DNA of 64,000 nt from Sphingomonas sp. R-74633 (GCF_013416555.1 NZ_JACCFG010000005.1:248001-312000); one strand, 5' to 3'. Shown: positions 17,800-26,717, counted from the stretch's first letter. Program-made: numbers and translations. The notes: generated by a model from the letters alone, not told the origin.

Positions 17800-18437
17800 T
17801 CGAGCTCTTCGTCTCCACCTTCATCACCTTCTTCGTGGTGATCGATCCCCCCGGCTGCGCGCCGATCTTCGCCGGGCTGACCGCGGGGACCAGCGTGGCG
17901 CATCGCCGCGCAATGGCGGTGCGCGCGGTCTTTGTCGCTGCGGTCATCCTGTTCGGCTTCGCGCTGTTCGGCGAAGGGCTGCTGCGCGCGCTGGGCATCA
18001 GCCTCAACGCCTTCAAGATCGCCGGCGGCATCATGCTGTTCCTGATCGCGCTCGAAATGGTGTTCGAGAAGCGCACCGAGCGGCGCGAGGACCGGGCCGA
18101 GAAGATCAAGGCCGAGGAGCCGACCGATATCTCGATCTTCCCGATGGCGATGCCGATGATCGCCGGACCGGGATCGATCGCATCGACGATGCTGCTGATG
18201 TCGCAGAACAATGGGCTGGAGCGCACCGCGGTGGTGCTCGCGGCGATGGCGGCGATACTGCTGCTGACGCTGCTGGCTTTGCTTGCGGCGGGGCCGCTGA
18301 TGCGGGTGGTGGGTGCCAAGATCGAGGCGGTGGTGTCGCGGTTGCTCGGCGTGCTGCTCGGCGCGCTGGCGGTGCAGTTCGTGATCGACGGGATCAGCGC
18401 CGCGCTGGTCGCCGGGCGGGCGGTGACGGGGCACTGA
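17796..18437 (+). CDS. MarC family integral membrane protein
   Basis: 213 aa with six predicted membrane segments. The opening FITFFVVIDPPGCAPIFAGLT and the central PMAMPMIAGPGSIASTMLL are MarC/YchE-family signatures. E. coli MarC has no proven drug-efflux role, so transport function is open. Start overlaps the previous stop by ATGA. Confidence 0.9.
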   Translation: MIELFVSTFITFFVVIDPPGCAPIFAGLTAGTSVAHRRAMAVRAVFVAAVILFGFALFGEGLLRALGISLNAFKIAGGIMLFLIALEMVFEKRTERREDRAEKIKAEEPTDISIFPMAMPMIAGPGSIASTMLLMSQNNGLERTAVVLAAMAAILLLTLLALLAAGPLMRVVGAKIEAVVSRLLGVLLGALAVQFVIDGISAALVAGRAVTGH

Positions 18438-18446
18438 GCTTTTAAG

Positions 18447-18532
18447 CCCTCTCCTCTCCGGGGAGAGGGGCAGAGGGGGAGAGTGCGTCGCACTTCCCCT
18501 CTCCCCGGCCCTCTCCCCGGAGGGGAGAGGGA
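18447..18532. repeat. Palindromic repeat family R1, intergenic copy
   Basis: CCCTCTCC...GGAGAGGG hairpins at both ends with GTGCGTCGCAC in the middle. It belongs to the same family as the element inside gluQ. It fills the 99-bp gap between the converging marC and GT-C genes, so it may act as a bidirectional terminator. Confidence 0.8.
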
Positions 18533-18536
18533 GAAG

Positions 18537-20438
18537 TTACTTCGCCGGCTTCACCGCCACATCGGGCAAATCATAGCGGATCCGCCACAGCTTGAACGGC
18601 AGCGGCTTGCCTGCCGGGCCCAGGCGCAGCGACACGGGCTCGAGCCAGTTGGGCACCTGGCCCTTGACCAGCTGCGCATAAAAGCCGTTGGGACCGCGGG
18701 CGCGGTAGAGCGTCGTCTCCGACATGTCCGGGCAGATCAGCAGATATTGCGCCTTATGGGCGGCGGCGATCGGGCGGAAGTTCGGAGTCGCCCAGGTGAA
18801 GGCGTGGTGGACGTCGAGGATCGCGCGGCCGTTGCGGTGATAGGGGCCGGCGATGCCGCTGTGATGCGTCACGGTGATCAGGCGCGGGCCGAGATCGACA
18901 TGCGTGAAGACTATCCCGGCGGGCACGTCGTTGAGCATGCGCAAATTGCTCATCCGCGCGCAGGCATTGTTGGCGGCGGCGACCTTGTCCGGCGGGGCGG
19001 GCTTGCCCGGCTTGGCGGCGCCGTCGCCCGAGAAGAGCGGCGGGACGAGCCCGGCCCAGAGTCCGGAGAGCAGCAGGAAGGCGCCGACCGTGCCGAACAC
19101 GCGGAGCAGCACGCCGAGCAGCTGCGCGGGCACCTCGCCGATCCAGCGGGCGAAGGGCTCGCGGATGCTCAGGAACCACGGGACGGCGACCACCAGCAAC
19201 GCTACCGAACCGGGCACGGCGAGCATCTGCGCGGCGGGCGCGGCGCGGACCTGCCAGAGCAGCATCGCGCTGGCGAAGGCAGTGAACAGCGCTACCGCGG
19301 CCCAGCCGACCAGCGCCTCGCTGCGGCGCGCGCGCCAGGTGGCGAAGAGCGCGCCGAGCACGCCGATCACGGGGAGGACGGCCATCGGGAAGGCGGTCTT
19401 GAAGGCGTGCTTGTAGATCGGCCGCGCCTCGCGGACATTGTTGAGCCAGGTGTTGGCGAGCTCGTCCGAGACCTGTTCGGGGCGGCCGAGGCATTGCGGG
19501 AAGCAGAGCGCGAAGCCGGCGACGATGATCGCGCCGGCGAGCGTGGCGAGGCCGAGGCGCACCCAGCGATTGGCAGGATTGAGCAGCGACAGGCCGAACA
19601 ACAGCGCGCCGGCGGCGACCATCACGCTGAGCCAGACCGGAGTGAGTGCGTCGCAGCGCAGCACCTGGTTGGCGTTCGAGGCGAAGATCGCGAAGCCGAG
19701 CGCCGAGCCGCCGCCGAGCGTCAGGCCATAGACCTGCATCCGGCGGACGTCTTCGCGGTCCCAGATCCAGCGCAGCGCGATGATCGCGCCGGCCATCGCG
19801 CAATAGGGCAGCAGCTCGAGCCCGATGGTGAGCGAGGCGGCGCTCGACAGGCCGACCACGGCACCGCCGCGGGCGCGCCTGGGGTCGGCAAGGCCGGCGA
19901 CGGTGAGCGCGAGGAAGGCGAGCTGCCAGCCATGATGGTCGATCCGCATCGGCGCATACATCGACATGGTCGAGGTGCAGCCCATCAGCACGATCAGCGC
20001 CACCGGCCAGGCCCAAGGCGCAACGAGGCGGCGCACGGCGAGCGAAAGCCCGATCATCGCGACCGACAGCGGCAGCAGCGGCGCGAGGCCGCACGCCCAT
20101 TTTTCCGCCGCGACGATGCCGATAAACGGCTTGAGCAACAGGATCAGCGCGGCGATCGGCAGGTCGACAAGGCGCGACCAGTGGATGTCGAAGCCGCCAA
20201 GCGCCGGATCGAGGCGATATTGGCGCAGATCATACCAGCCCTGGCCGGCCAGCCAGGCGCGGACCTGCATCAGACGCATATTGTCGTCGGTGTCGCCGAG
20301 CAGCAGCCAGTAGATATTGCCCTGGCGATCGTAGAGGAACCAGGCGACGACGGTCACCCAGAACAGGGCCATCCAGCGCAGCCAGTTGCGGTCCAGTTCC
20401 TGGTCGAGGCGGAACCCGCCCAATGCGTCTGGCTTCAA
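18537..20438 (-). CDS. GT-C-fold membrane glycosyltransferase (STT3-like)
   Basis: 633 aa from the TTG at 20438 (GAGGGAAG upstream); about eleven or twelve membrane segments and a soluble C-terminal domain. The first periplasmic loop holds GDTDDNMRLMQVRAWL and FDIHWSRLVDLP. The Asp-rich motif and its spacing to DIHWSR match bacterial GT-C enzymes related to oligosaccharyltransferase, which use polyprenyl-phosphate sugars on the periplasmic side. A second Asp/His pair sits in PMRIDHHGWQ. It is divergent from a GtrA gene, and a GtrB-like gene is two genes further on, suggesting the transferase (GtrC role) of a three-component system. Acceptor unknown. Confidence 0.75.
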   Translation of the reverse strand: MKPDALGGFRLDQELDRNWLRWMALFWVTVVAWFLYDRQGNIYWLLLGDTDDNMRLMQVRAWLAGQGWYDLRQYRLDPALGGFDIHWSRLVDLPIAALILLLKPFIGIVAAEKWACGLAPLLPLSVAMIGLSLAVRRLVAPWAWPVALIVLMGCTSTMSMYAPMRIDHHGWQLAFLALTVAGLADPRRARGGAVVGLSSAASLTIGLELLPYCAMAGAIIALRWIWDREDVRRMQVYGLTLGGGSALGFAIFASNANQVLRCDALTPVWLSVMVAAGALLFGLSLLNPANRWVRLGLATLAGAIIVAGFALCFPQCLGRPEQVSDELANTWLNNVREARPIYKHAFKTAFPMAVLPVIGVLGALFATWRARRSEALVGWAAVALFTAFASAMLLWQVRAAPAAQMLAVPGSVALLVVAVPWFLSIREPFARWIGEVPAQLLGVLLRVFGTVGAFLLLSGLWAGLVPPLFSGDGAAKPGKPAPPDKVAAANNACARMSNLRMLNDVPAGIVFTHVDLGPRLITVTHHSGIAGPYHRNGRAILDVHHAFTWATPNFRPIAAAHKAQYLLICPDMSETTLYRARGPNGFYAQLVKGQVPNWLEPVSLRLGPAGKPLPFKLWRIRYDLPDVAVKPAK

Positions 20439-20499
20439 AATCGCTTCCCTCGCTCCGTCGCACGCATTAGGGCCGCCTTCGGTTCTTGGGCAAGCGGTT

Positions 20500-20916
20500 G
20501 TGACGGCAGTAATCAAGCGATTTGAAGAGATGTGGGCGAACGGCGTGCTGGGACAGCTCGTCCGGTTCGGCATTGTCGGCCTGGCATCGACCTTTGTCTA
20601 TGCGCTGGTCTACTGGCCGCTCGCCACTTATGCGATCCCGCCGGTGCTCGCCTCGATCGCGGGATTCCTGGTCGCGGTCGTGTTCGGCTATGTCTTCCAC
20701 AGCCGCTGGAGCTTCAAGGGGCACGAGGCCGAGGGCGGCGTGGGCACCCAGTCCAAGTTCATCGCGGTCCAGTCGGTCGGCATGGCGATGAACGCGTTCT
20801 TCACCTGGGTCTTCACCGGGCCGATGCACCAGCCGACCTGGGTGCCGCTGCTTCCCGCCGTCTTCGTGACGCCGGTCATTACCTTCGCGCTCAACCGCTA
20901 TCTGGTGTTCAAGTAA
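20500..20916 (+). CDS. GtrA family membrane protein
   Basis: 138 aa from a GTG at 20500 (an ATG at 20530 is possible). Four membrane segments. LVRFGIVGLASTFVYALVY, VVFGYVFHSRWSFKG and the C-terminal VITFALNRYLVFK match GtrA, proposed to flip polyprenyl-phosphate sugars. It lies one base before the methyltransferase, so the two are co-transcribed. Confidence 0.86.
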   Translation: MTAVIKRFEEMWANGVLGQLVRFGIVGLASTFVYALVYWPLATYAIPPVLASIAGFLVAVVFGYVFHSRWSFKGHEAEGGVGTQSKFIAVQSVGMAMNAFFTWVFTGPMHQPTWVPLLPAVFVTPVITFALNRYLVFK

Positions 20917-20917
20917 G

Positions 20918-21649
20918 ATGGACCGCATCGTCTATGAGCGCATGGCAGCGCATGACACCACCCATTGGTGGTATCGCGCGCGCCGCGAGATCCTTTCCGA
21001 TTACCTGAAGCGCTATGCCGCGATCCCCACGGGCGCGCGCATCCTCGAGATCGGCTGCGGCACCGGCCACAATCTGCCGATGCTCGCGCAGTTCGGCGAG
21101 ATCGACGCGATCGAGATCGACGAGACCGCCGCTGCGCAGGCGAGCGAGCGGCTGGGCAAGAAGGTCGGATCGTCGCCTTTGCCCGAGCTCGCCGGCGTGG
21201 CCGACGACAGCTACGACATGGTCGCGGTGCTCGACGTGATCGAGCATGTCGAGGACGATGTCGCGGCGCTGCAGGCGATCGCGCGGGTACTCAAGCCGGG
21301 CGGGCAGATCCTGATCACCGTGCCCGCGCACCAGTGGATGTGGAGCGCGCACGATGTGGTGAACCACCACAAGCGGCGTTACTCCAAGGCGTCGCTGGCG
21401 GCGTCGCTGCAAAAGGCGGGGCTGGGCTGGCAGAAGCTGCGCTGGTTCAACTCGCTGCTCTTCCCGGTGGCGGTGGCGGCGCGCTTCGTCGGCAAGCTGA
21501 CCGGCAAGGACGACAGCGACGATTCGCCCCCGCCCAAGCCGCTCAACGCTGCCTTCGAGACGGTGTTCGGGCTCGAGCGCCATCTGCTCGGCCGGCTGCC
21601 GATGCCGCCGGGGCTGTCGATCATCGTGCTGGCGCGGCCGAAGGGCTGA
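20918..21649 (+). CDS. Class I SAM-dependent methyltransferase
   Basis: 243 aa. RILEIGCGTGHNLPML is the SAM-binding motif I; YDMVAVLDVIEHVEDDVAALQAIARVLKPGGQILITVPAHQWMWSAHDVVNHH (split: DVIEHVEDD and HQWMWSAHD) matches the type-11 methyltransferases found in glycan loci. A hydrophobic stretch near 175-190 could associate with membrane. Sandwiched between gtrA and a gtrB-like gene, it may methylate the sugar or lipid of that pathway; substrate is inference. Confidence 0.87.
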   Translation: MDRIVYERMAAHDTTHWWYRARREILSDYLKRYAAIPTGARILEIGCGTGHNLPMLAQFGEIDAIEIDETAAAQASERLGKKVGSSPLPELAGVADDSYDMVAVLDVIEHVEDDVAALQAIARVLKPGGQILITVPAHQWMWSAHDVVNHHKRRYSKASLAASLQKAGLGWQKLRWFNSLLFPVAVAARFVGKLTGKDDSDDSPPPKPLNAAFETVFGLERHLLGRLPMPPGLSIIVLARPKG

Positions 21650-21656
21650 GCGCCGC

Positions 21657-22679
21657 TCAGCTGTCCTTCGCGGCATCCTCGGCGAATTCGCGGGCTTCGG
21701 CGCTGTCCTCGAAGCGGTAGCCGAGGCGGGCATGGCCCATTACCGGTCCGGCGACATCCGCGACGATGTAGAGCGGGCGGCGCTTCGATTCGACATAGAG
21801 GCGGCCGAGATACTCGCCGATCATGCCGAGCACGAACATCTGCACCGCGCCGAGCACGACGACGACGAGCATCAGCGAGGTCCAGCCGGGGATCGCGGCG
21901 CCCATCAGGAAGCCGGCGACGATGTAGAGCACGAGCAGCGCCGACAGGCCGGTCAGCACCAGCCCGACATGGCTGGCGAAGCGCAGTGGTGCGGTCGAGA
22001 AGCCGGTGATTGCGTCGAGCGCGAAGCGGATCATCTTGCCGAGCGGGTATTTGCTCTCGCCGGCGAGGCGCTCGTGGCGGTCATAGGGGAAGGGGACCTG
22101 CCTGAAGCCGACCCAGGCGACCATGCCGCGGATGAAGCGCGCCTGTTCGGGCAGCGACAGGAACGCATCGAGCGCGCGCCGGGTCATCAGGCGGAAGTCG
22201 CCGGTGTCGAGCGGGATCGGCGTGTCCGTGATCCGGTCGAGCATCCGGTAGAAGAAGGCGGCGGTGATCTTCTTGAAGATCGTCTCGCCGTCGCGCTTGC
22301 GGCGCACCGCATAGACGACATCGGCGCCCTGCGAGCGCATCGCGGCGCGCATGTCGGTCAGCAGCTCGGGCGGGTCCTGCAGATCGGCATCGATCACGAG
22401 GATCTCCTCACCCGAGCACAGGTCGAGCCCGGCGGTGAGTGCGAGCTGATGGCCATGGTTGCGTGACAGGTTGATCGCGATGAGCTTCGGGTCGGTCGCC
22501 GAGATGCGCTGCATCACTTCCCAGCTGCGGTCGCGCGAGCCGTCGTTGATCAGCACGATCTCATAATCGTCGCCCACCGCGGCACGCGCGGCGGCCGAGA
22601 CGCGGCCGTGCAGCATCTCGAGGCACGCCTCTTCATTGTAGCAGGGAATGACGACGGAAAGTTGCGGACGCTTTTGCAT
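21657..22679 (-). CDS. GtrB-like polyprenyl-phosphate glycosyltransferase (GT2)
   Basis: 340 aa. N-terminal GT-A domain: LSVVIPCYNEEACLEMLH, ALTAGLDLCSGEEILVIDADLQDPPELL (DxD-type DADLQDPP), DVVYAVRRKRDGE. Two C-terminal membrane segments (about 250-305) precede IGEYLGRLYVESKRRPLY, the hallmark of bactoprenol glucosyl/undecaprenyl-phosphate transferases. It would make the lipid-linked sugar on the cytoplasmic face. The ATG at 22679 (MQKRPQ) fits the family; an upstream Met at 22742 adds 21 unrelated residues. Converges with the methyltransferase. Confidence 0.9.
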   Translation of the reverse strand: MQKRPQLSVVIPCYNEEACLEMLHGRVSAAARAAVGDDYEIVLINDGSRDRSWEVMQRISATDPKLIAINLSRNHGHQLALTAGLDLCSGEEILVIDADLQDPPELLTDMRAAMRSQGADVVYAVRRKRDGETIFKKITAAFFYRMLDRITDTPIPLDTGDFRLMTRRALDAFLSLPEQARFIRGMVAWVGFRQVPFPYDRHERLAGESKYPLGKMIRFALDAITGFSTAPLRFASHVGLVLTGLSALLVLYIVAGFLMGAAIPGWTSLMLVVVVLGAVQMFVLGMIGEYLGRLYVESKRRPLYIVADVAGPVMGHARLGYRFEDSAEAREFAEDAAKDS

Positions 22680-22778
22680 GACCGGACGCTCTAACGCCGC
22701 GACGAGCCGCCGTCGAGCGGAGTCGGTGCTTCCGCATGGCACATCCGGCCCGCCAGTCTTCGCACGCTCGTTACGGGG

Positions 22779-22834
22779 TTGACGCCCCCGCCCGCCGCTT
22801 CTAGTTGCAACCGCGAATGAGAGTCACTCGCATT
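22779..22834 (+). promoter_or_regulatory. Fur-boxed promoter of the heme-receptor gene
   Basis: TTGACG (22779-22784), 17-base spacer, TAGTTG (22802-22807), then AATGAGAGTCACTCGCATT at 22816-22834. That 19-base stretch is symmetric at 16 of 19 positions and resembles Fur operators of Alphaproteobacteria (AATGAGAA-type half sites). It lies just downstream of the -10 and 22 bp before the ATG, where bound Fur would block transcription when iron is plentiful. Confidence 0.75.
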
Positions 22835-22855
22835 AGCATAAAGGGGTTTCAGGGC

Positions 22856-25027
22856 ATGCGTCGGTATATCGGGGTGGGGATCAGTCTTTGGGCACTCGCA
22901 GCGGCGCTGCCCGCGCAGGCGCAGGACCAGGACAAGAAGTCCGAGCAGGATTCGACGATCACCGTCACCGCCACGCGCATCCCGACCGATGTGAAGGGCG
23001 TGCCCGCCACCGTCAGCGTGATCGACGACAAGAAGATCGCCGACCAGCTGGTCACCGACATCAAGGATCTGGTCCGCTATGAGCCGGGGATCAGCGTGCC
23101 GCGTGGCCCGACGCGCTTCGGCGCGGCGCTGGGTGTCACCGGCCGCGCGGGCAATGAAGGCTTCATCGTCCGCGGCATCGGCGGCAACCGCGTGCTGATC
23201 CAAGTCGACGGCGTGCGCGTGCCCGACGGCTTCACCTTCGGCGCCCAGTCCTCGGGCCGCGACTATGTCGATGTCGGCCTGGTCAAGTCGGTCGAGATCC
23301 TGCGCGGCCCGGCCTCGGCGCTGTACGGCAGCGACGGCCTCGCCGGGGCGATCAGCTTCACGACCAGCGACCCGGCGGATTTCCTCGGCACCGACAAGAA
23401 GATCGGCGGGCTGGTCCGCGCCGGCTACAGTTCGGCGGACAATGAGTTCGCCGAGACCGGCATCGTTGCCGGCCGCTTCGGCGATCTCTCGGCGATGCTC
23501 TCCTATACCCGCCGCGATTTCCACGAGCTCGACAACAAGGGGACGGTCGGGGGCAGCGGCGCGGCGCGCACCGAGCCAAATCCGCAGGACGGCCACTCCA
23601 ACGCCGTGCTCGGCCGACTGGTCTATGAGCCCGACGCTTCGAACCGCTTCCGCCTGACCGGCGAATATCAGGACAGCAAGGTCTTCACCAATGTGCTGAC
23701 CGGGCTGAGCACCAGTGTCGATCTGCTCCAGGCGCGCGACACCACCAAGCGCGGCCGCATCGCCGGCGACTGGTTCTGGAAAGGCGAGGGCCTGTTTGAT
23801 CACGCCCGGATCAGCGCCTATTGGCAGGACGGCGAGAACCGCCAGTTCACAGATGAGGACCGCACCCCCGCCGCCGATCGCGAGCGTCTCAACACCTTCG
23901 AGAATAGCGTGTTCGGCGGTTCGGCCGAAGTCGGCATACGCTTCGACACCGGCGCGGTGCAGCACCGCGTGCTGTTCGGCGGCGACATCAGCAAGACGCA
24001 TCAGGAAGGGCTGCGCGACGGCGTGGTGCCGCCGGCCGGCGAGACCTTCCCGACCCGCGCCTTCCCCGAGACCAACTACACGCTGGCCGGCGCCTTCATC
24101 GCCGACGAGATCACGCTCGGCCCGGTCACGCTGTTCCCGGCGCTGCGCTTCGACGCCTATGACCTGTCGCCCGAGAAGGACCCGTTGCTGACGAGCTTCG
24201 CCGGGGCGGCCCAATCGGACTCGCGAGTGTCGCCCAAGCTGGGCGCGCTGCTCAAGCTGAGCGACGAGATCCGTTTCTTCGCCAACTATGCCCAGGGCTT
24301 CAAGGCGCCCGAGCCGAGCCAGGTGAACCAGTTCTTCTCGAACCTGGCATTCGGCTACACCTCGCGGCCCAACCCCAATTTGCGCCCGGAAACGAGCGAG
24401 AGCTTCGAAGGCGGCTTCCGCCTGAACAGCGGCCCGGTGGGGCTGAACGTCACCGGCTTCATCTCGAATTATGACGACTTCATCTCGCAGGAAGTGACGA
24501 GCGGCGGCTTCACCCCGGCGAACCCGGCGATCTACCAGTTCATCAACCTCGACAAGGTGAAGGTGAAGGGTGCCGAGGCGACCTTCTCGGTGACGTCGGC
24601 CAACGGCCTGTTCGGCAAGATGGCGATTTCCTATGCGAAGGGCGACGTGATCGACGCGACCGGCGCGCGCTCGCCGCTGTCGACGGTCGATCCGCTCAAG
24701 CTGGTGATCGGTGGCGGCTACCGCGCACCGGGAGGCCGCTTCGGCGCCGACGTGACCGCGACGCACAGCGCGCAGAAGGAACTGAGCGCCACCACCGGCG
24801 TGTGCTCCGGCACCTGCTTCACGCCGGGCGCCTTCACCGTGCTCGACGCGACCGCGTTCGTCCGGGTGACCGACGGGCTGACGCTGCGCGCCGGCGTGTT
24901 CAACCTCTTCGACACCAAATACGCCTGGTGGAACGATGTGCGCGGCCTGCCCGACAGCTCGACCGTCAAGGACGCCTATACCCAACCGGGCCGCAACGGC
25001 TCGGTCTCGATCAGCTACCGTTTCTAA
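22856..25027 (+). CDS. TonB-dependent heme/hemoglobin receptor
   Basis: 723 aa outer-membrane receptor. Signal peptide to about residue 22 (ALPAQAQ), TonB-box region STITVTATR, plug domain with GFIVRGIGGNRVLIQVDGVRVPD and VEILRGPASALYGSDGLAGAISF, then the barrel. Terminal NLFDTKYAWWNDVRGL and the final aromatic SISYRF are characteristic of the hemoglobin/heme receptor branch (TIGR01785/01786 type). The ATG at 22856 gives a good signal peptide. A Fur box precedes it and a DUF6607-like gene follows after 21 bases. Heme specificity is inference from the C-terminal signature. Confidence 0.88.
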   Translation: MRRYIGVGISLWALAAALPAQAQDQDKKSEQDSTITVTATRIPTDVKGVPATVSVIDDKKIADQLVTDIKDLVRYEPGISVPRGPTRFGAALGVTGRAGNEGFIVRGIGGNRVLIQVDGVRVPDGFTFGAQSSGRDYVDVGLVKSVEILRGPASALYGSDGLAGAISFTTSDPADFLGTDKKIGGLVRAGYSSADNEFAETGIVAGRFGDLSAMLSYTRRDFHELDNKGTVGGSGAARTEPNPQDGHSNAVLGRLVYEPDASNRFRLTGEYQDSKVFTNVLTGLSTSVDLLQARDTTKRGRIAGDWFWKGEGLFDHARISAYWQDGENRQFTDEDRTPAADRERLNTFENSVFGGSAEVGIRFDTGAVQHRVLFGGDISKTHQEGLRDGVVPPAGETFPTRAFPETNYTLAGAFIADEITLGPVTLFPALRFDAYDLSPEKDPLLTSFAGAAQSDSRVSPKLGALLKLSDEIRFFANYAQGFKAPEPSQVNQFFSNLAFGYTSRPNPNLRPETSESFEGGFRLNSGPVGLNVTGFISNYDDFISQEVTSGGFTPANPAIYQFINLDKVKVKGAEATFSVTSANGLFGKMAISYAKGDVIDATGARSPLSTVDPLKLVIGGGYRAPGGRFGADVTATHSAQKELSATTGVCSGTCFTPGAFTVLDATAFVRVTDGLTLRAGVFNLFDTKYAWWNDVRGLPDSSTVKDAYTQPGRNGSVSISYRF

Positions 25028-25048
25028 CCGCTTCTGAGGACCAGGATC

Positions 25049-26005
25049 ATGAAGCTGCTTCTTCCGATCGCCCTTTCGTTACTCGCACCCGTCCCGGTGC
25101 TGGCGCAGGCGCCTGCGTCGGCGCCGGCGGTGAAGTCCGCCTTCGAGGCCGACCGCGCCGACATCCTGGCGATGGCCGGCACCTACAAGGTGAAGTTCGA
25201 CATGCAGGAGAGCACCTCCTGGCGCGCCGACTATACCCCGATCCCGGTCAAGGTTTCGGGCGGCAACGAAGTCGTCCGCGTCATCGAGGACAATGGCAAG
25301 ACGATCCGGCTGCAGCATCTCCTCGTCGTCGACATGGGCGAGGGCAAGAAGATGGTGATCAAGCACTGGCGCCAGGACTGGCAATATGAGCCGGCCAAAG
25401 TGCTGGTCTATTCGGACCGCGACGCCTGGACCTGGGCCGACGTGCCCGCCGCCGAGCGCAAGGGCGCCTGGTCGCAGACCGTCTACCAGGTCGATGACTC
25501 GCCCCGCTATGGCGGCTGGGGCAAGTGGACCGATGTCGGCGGCCAGCGGCGCTGGGAGTCGAACCGGACCTGGCGTCCGCTTGCCCGCCGCGACGCGGTG
25601 CGCGGGCCGGTCTATGACCGCTATCTCGGCGTCAACCGTCATGCCATCTCGCCGGCCGGCTGGATCCACTGGCAGGACAATCTCAAGATGGACGGCACGA
25701 CCGTGCCGGTCGTCCAGGAATATGTCCTCAACAGCTATACGAGGTTCAGCGACTTCGACGTGAAGGCGGCGGACGACTATTGGGCGGCGACCAAGGGCTA
25801 TTGGGCCGCGATCCGCGCCGAATGGGACCGCATCGCGGCGGCGAAGGGCGGCATCCGTGTCACCGAGGAGGCCGATCACGGCACGGTGATCGCCGGCCGG
25901 GTGCTCGAGATCGCCGACGAGATCCAGGCAGGCAAGACCAGCGAGGCCGACGCCATCAAGACGGCCGTGGCGCTGATGGATCAGGCGACCAGAGCCGCAC
26001 AGTAA
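25049..26005 (+). CDS. DUF6607-like secreted protein
   Basis: 318 aa with signal peptide (MKLLLPIALSLLAPVPVLAQA). The mature region (HWRQDWQYEP, WSQTVYQVDDSPRYGGWG, YLGVNRHAISPAGWIHWQDN, many Trp) resembles the DUF6607 family, often found beside heme-type TonB receptors. It probably belongs to the Fur-controlled transcript, since it starts 21 bases after the receptor and a strong terminator follows. A role in heme handling is inferred from context only. Confidence 0.75.
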   Translation: MKLLLPIALSLLAPVPVLAQAPASAPAVKSAFEADRADILAMAGTYKVKFDMQESTSWRADYTPIPVKVSGGNEVVRVIEDNGKTIRLQHLLVVDMGEGKKMVIKHWRQDWQYEPAKVLVYSDRDAWTWADVPAAERKGAWSQTVYQVDDSPRYGGWGKWTDVGGQRRWESNRTWRPLARRDAVRGPVYDRYLGVNRHAISPAGWIHWQDNLKMDGTTVPVVQEYVLNSYTRFSDFDVKAADDYWAATKGYWAAIRAEWDRIAAAKGGIRVTEEADHGTVIAGRVLEIADEIQAGKTSEADAIKTAVALMDQATRAAQ

Positions 26006-26053
26006 GATTTCCCCCCTCGGGAAAAGGCCCGCTTTCCTTGGTCGGAGCGGGTC

Positions 26054-26096
26054 GGGGGCGAGCACGGATCCCAAGCCCGTGCTCGCCCCCTTTTTT
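26054..26096 (+). terminator. Rho-independent terminator of the heme-uptake operon
   Basis: A perfect 14-bp stem GGGGGCGAGCACGG (26054-26067) pairs with 26077-26090 across a 9-base loop and is followed by six T (26091-26096). Confidence 0.95.
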
Positions 26097-26130
26097 ACGT
26101 TCCGGAGCGCGAGATCTCTGCTCCACCGCT

Positions 26131-26159
26131 TGACCAATGTAATAGTACAACATATCGAG
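26131..26159 (+). promoter_or_regulatory. Zur-boxed promoter of the zinc-uptake operon
   Basis: TTGACC (26131-26136) and TATCGA (26154-26159) are 17 bases apart. The spacer carries ATGTAATAGTACAACAT (26138-26154), a dyad whose core TGTAATAGTACAACA matches 13 of 15 positions of the proteobacterial Zur consensus TGTTATANTATAACA. The operon it drives ends with a Zur gene, which supports the assignment. Confidence 0.75.
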
Positions 26160-26208
26160 AATTTTGCGCTGCGGCATTCGGCGGCGCGAGCGGTGGTCAA
26201 GCGACGAT

Positions 26209-26625
26209 ATGGCGATGGGTGATCAGCGAAGCGCGAAGGGGCGCCGGGGCGGCAACGCTGCCTTCCGCGCGCTCTGGGCGTCGCTGCTGCTCCTCGCGAT
26301 GCTCGCCTTCACCTGGCAGAGCTTCGTCACCCAGACGCACCGGCACCCTGGCGCCGGGGGCTATGCCCTTGGCCTGACCGCCAAGGCGATCGCTGGCGCC
26401 GAGGCGCATAAGAGCGGGCAGGTCCCGCCCGATACCCCGGACAATTGCCCGATCTGCCAGGAGATCGCGCATGGCGGCGCATATCTGGCGCCGGCACCGA
26501 TCCCGTTCCACGCGCCGGCGGCGATTGCCGCCTGGTTCGCCGTCACCCTGCTGCTCGCCGTCGCGCTGCAGCAGCGATCGCATGGCTGGCGCAGTCGCGC
26601 GCCGCCGCTCCGCATCCAAGCCTGA
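26209..26625 (+). CDS. Small His/Cys-bearing membrane protein (DUF2946-like)
   Basis: 138 aa from the ATG at 26209. One N-terminal membrane anchor (about 18-38), a loop with THRHPG and DNCPICQEIAHGG, then a second hydrophobic segment (about 103-122). The CPICQ motif and size match DUF2946-type proteins found near TonB-dependent metal receptors; the His/Cys loop could bind metal in the periplasm. It is the first gene behind the Zur-type promoter. Confidence 0.7.
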   Translation: MAMGDQRSAKGRRGGNAAFRALWASLLLLAMLAFTWQSFVTQTHRHPGAGGYALGLTAKAIAGAEAHKSGQVPPDTPDNCPICQEIAHGGAYLAPAPIPFHAPAAIAAWFAVTLLLAVALQQRSHGWRSRAPPLRIQA

Positions 26626-26642
26626 ACCCACATAGCCGCGAA

Positions 26643-26691
26643 GGGCAGCTCATGCCCTCGCGACCCCATCGGACTCCTCCCGGGGAGTCCG
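26643..26691 (+). other. Two hairpins between the DUF2946-like and znuD-like genes
   Basis: GGGCA-GCTCA-TGCCC (26643-26657) and CGGACTCC/GGAGTCCG (26670-26677 with 26684-26691). Neither is followed by a T run, so they are not classical terminators; they could stabilise or process the mRNA ahead of the receptor gene. Confidence 0.45.
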
Positions 26692-26717
26692 AAGCCAAGG
26701 TCTTGGAGTCTATTTTC

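Noticed and set aside
22691..24985. 764-codon minus-strand frame opposite the heme receptor
   Set aside because: Antisense to an unmistakable TonB-dependent receptor; no recognisable motif.
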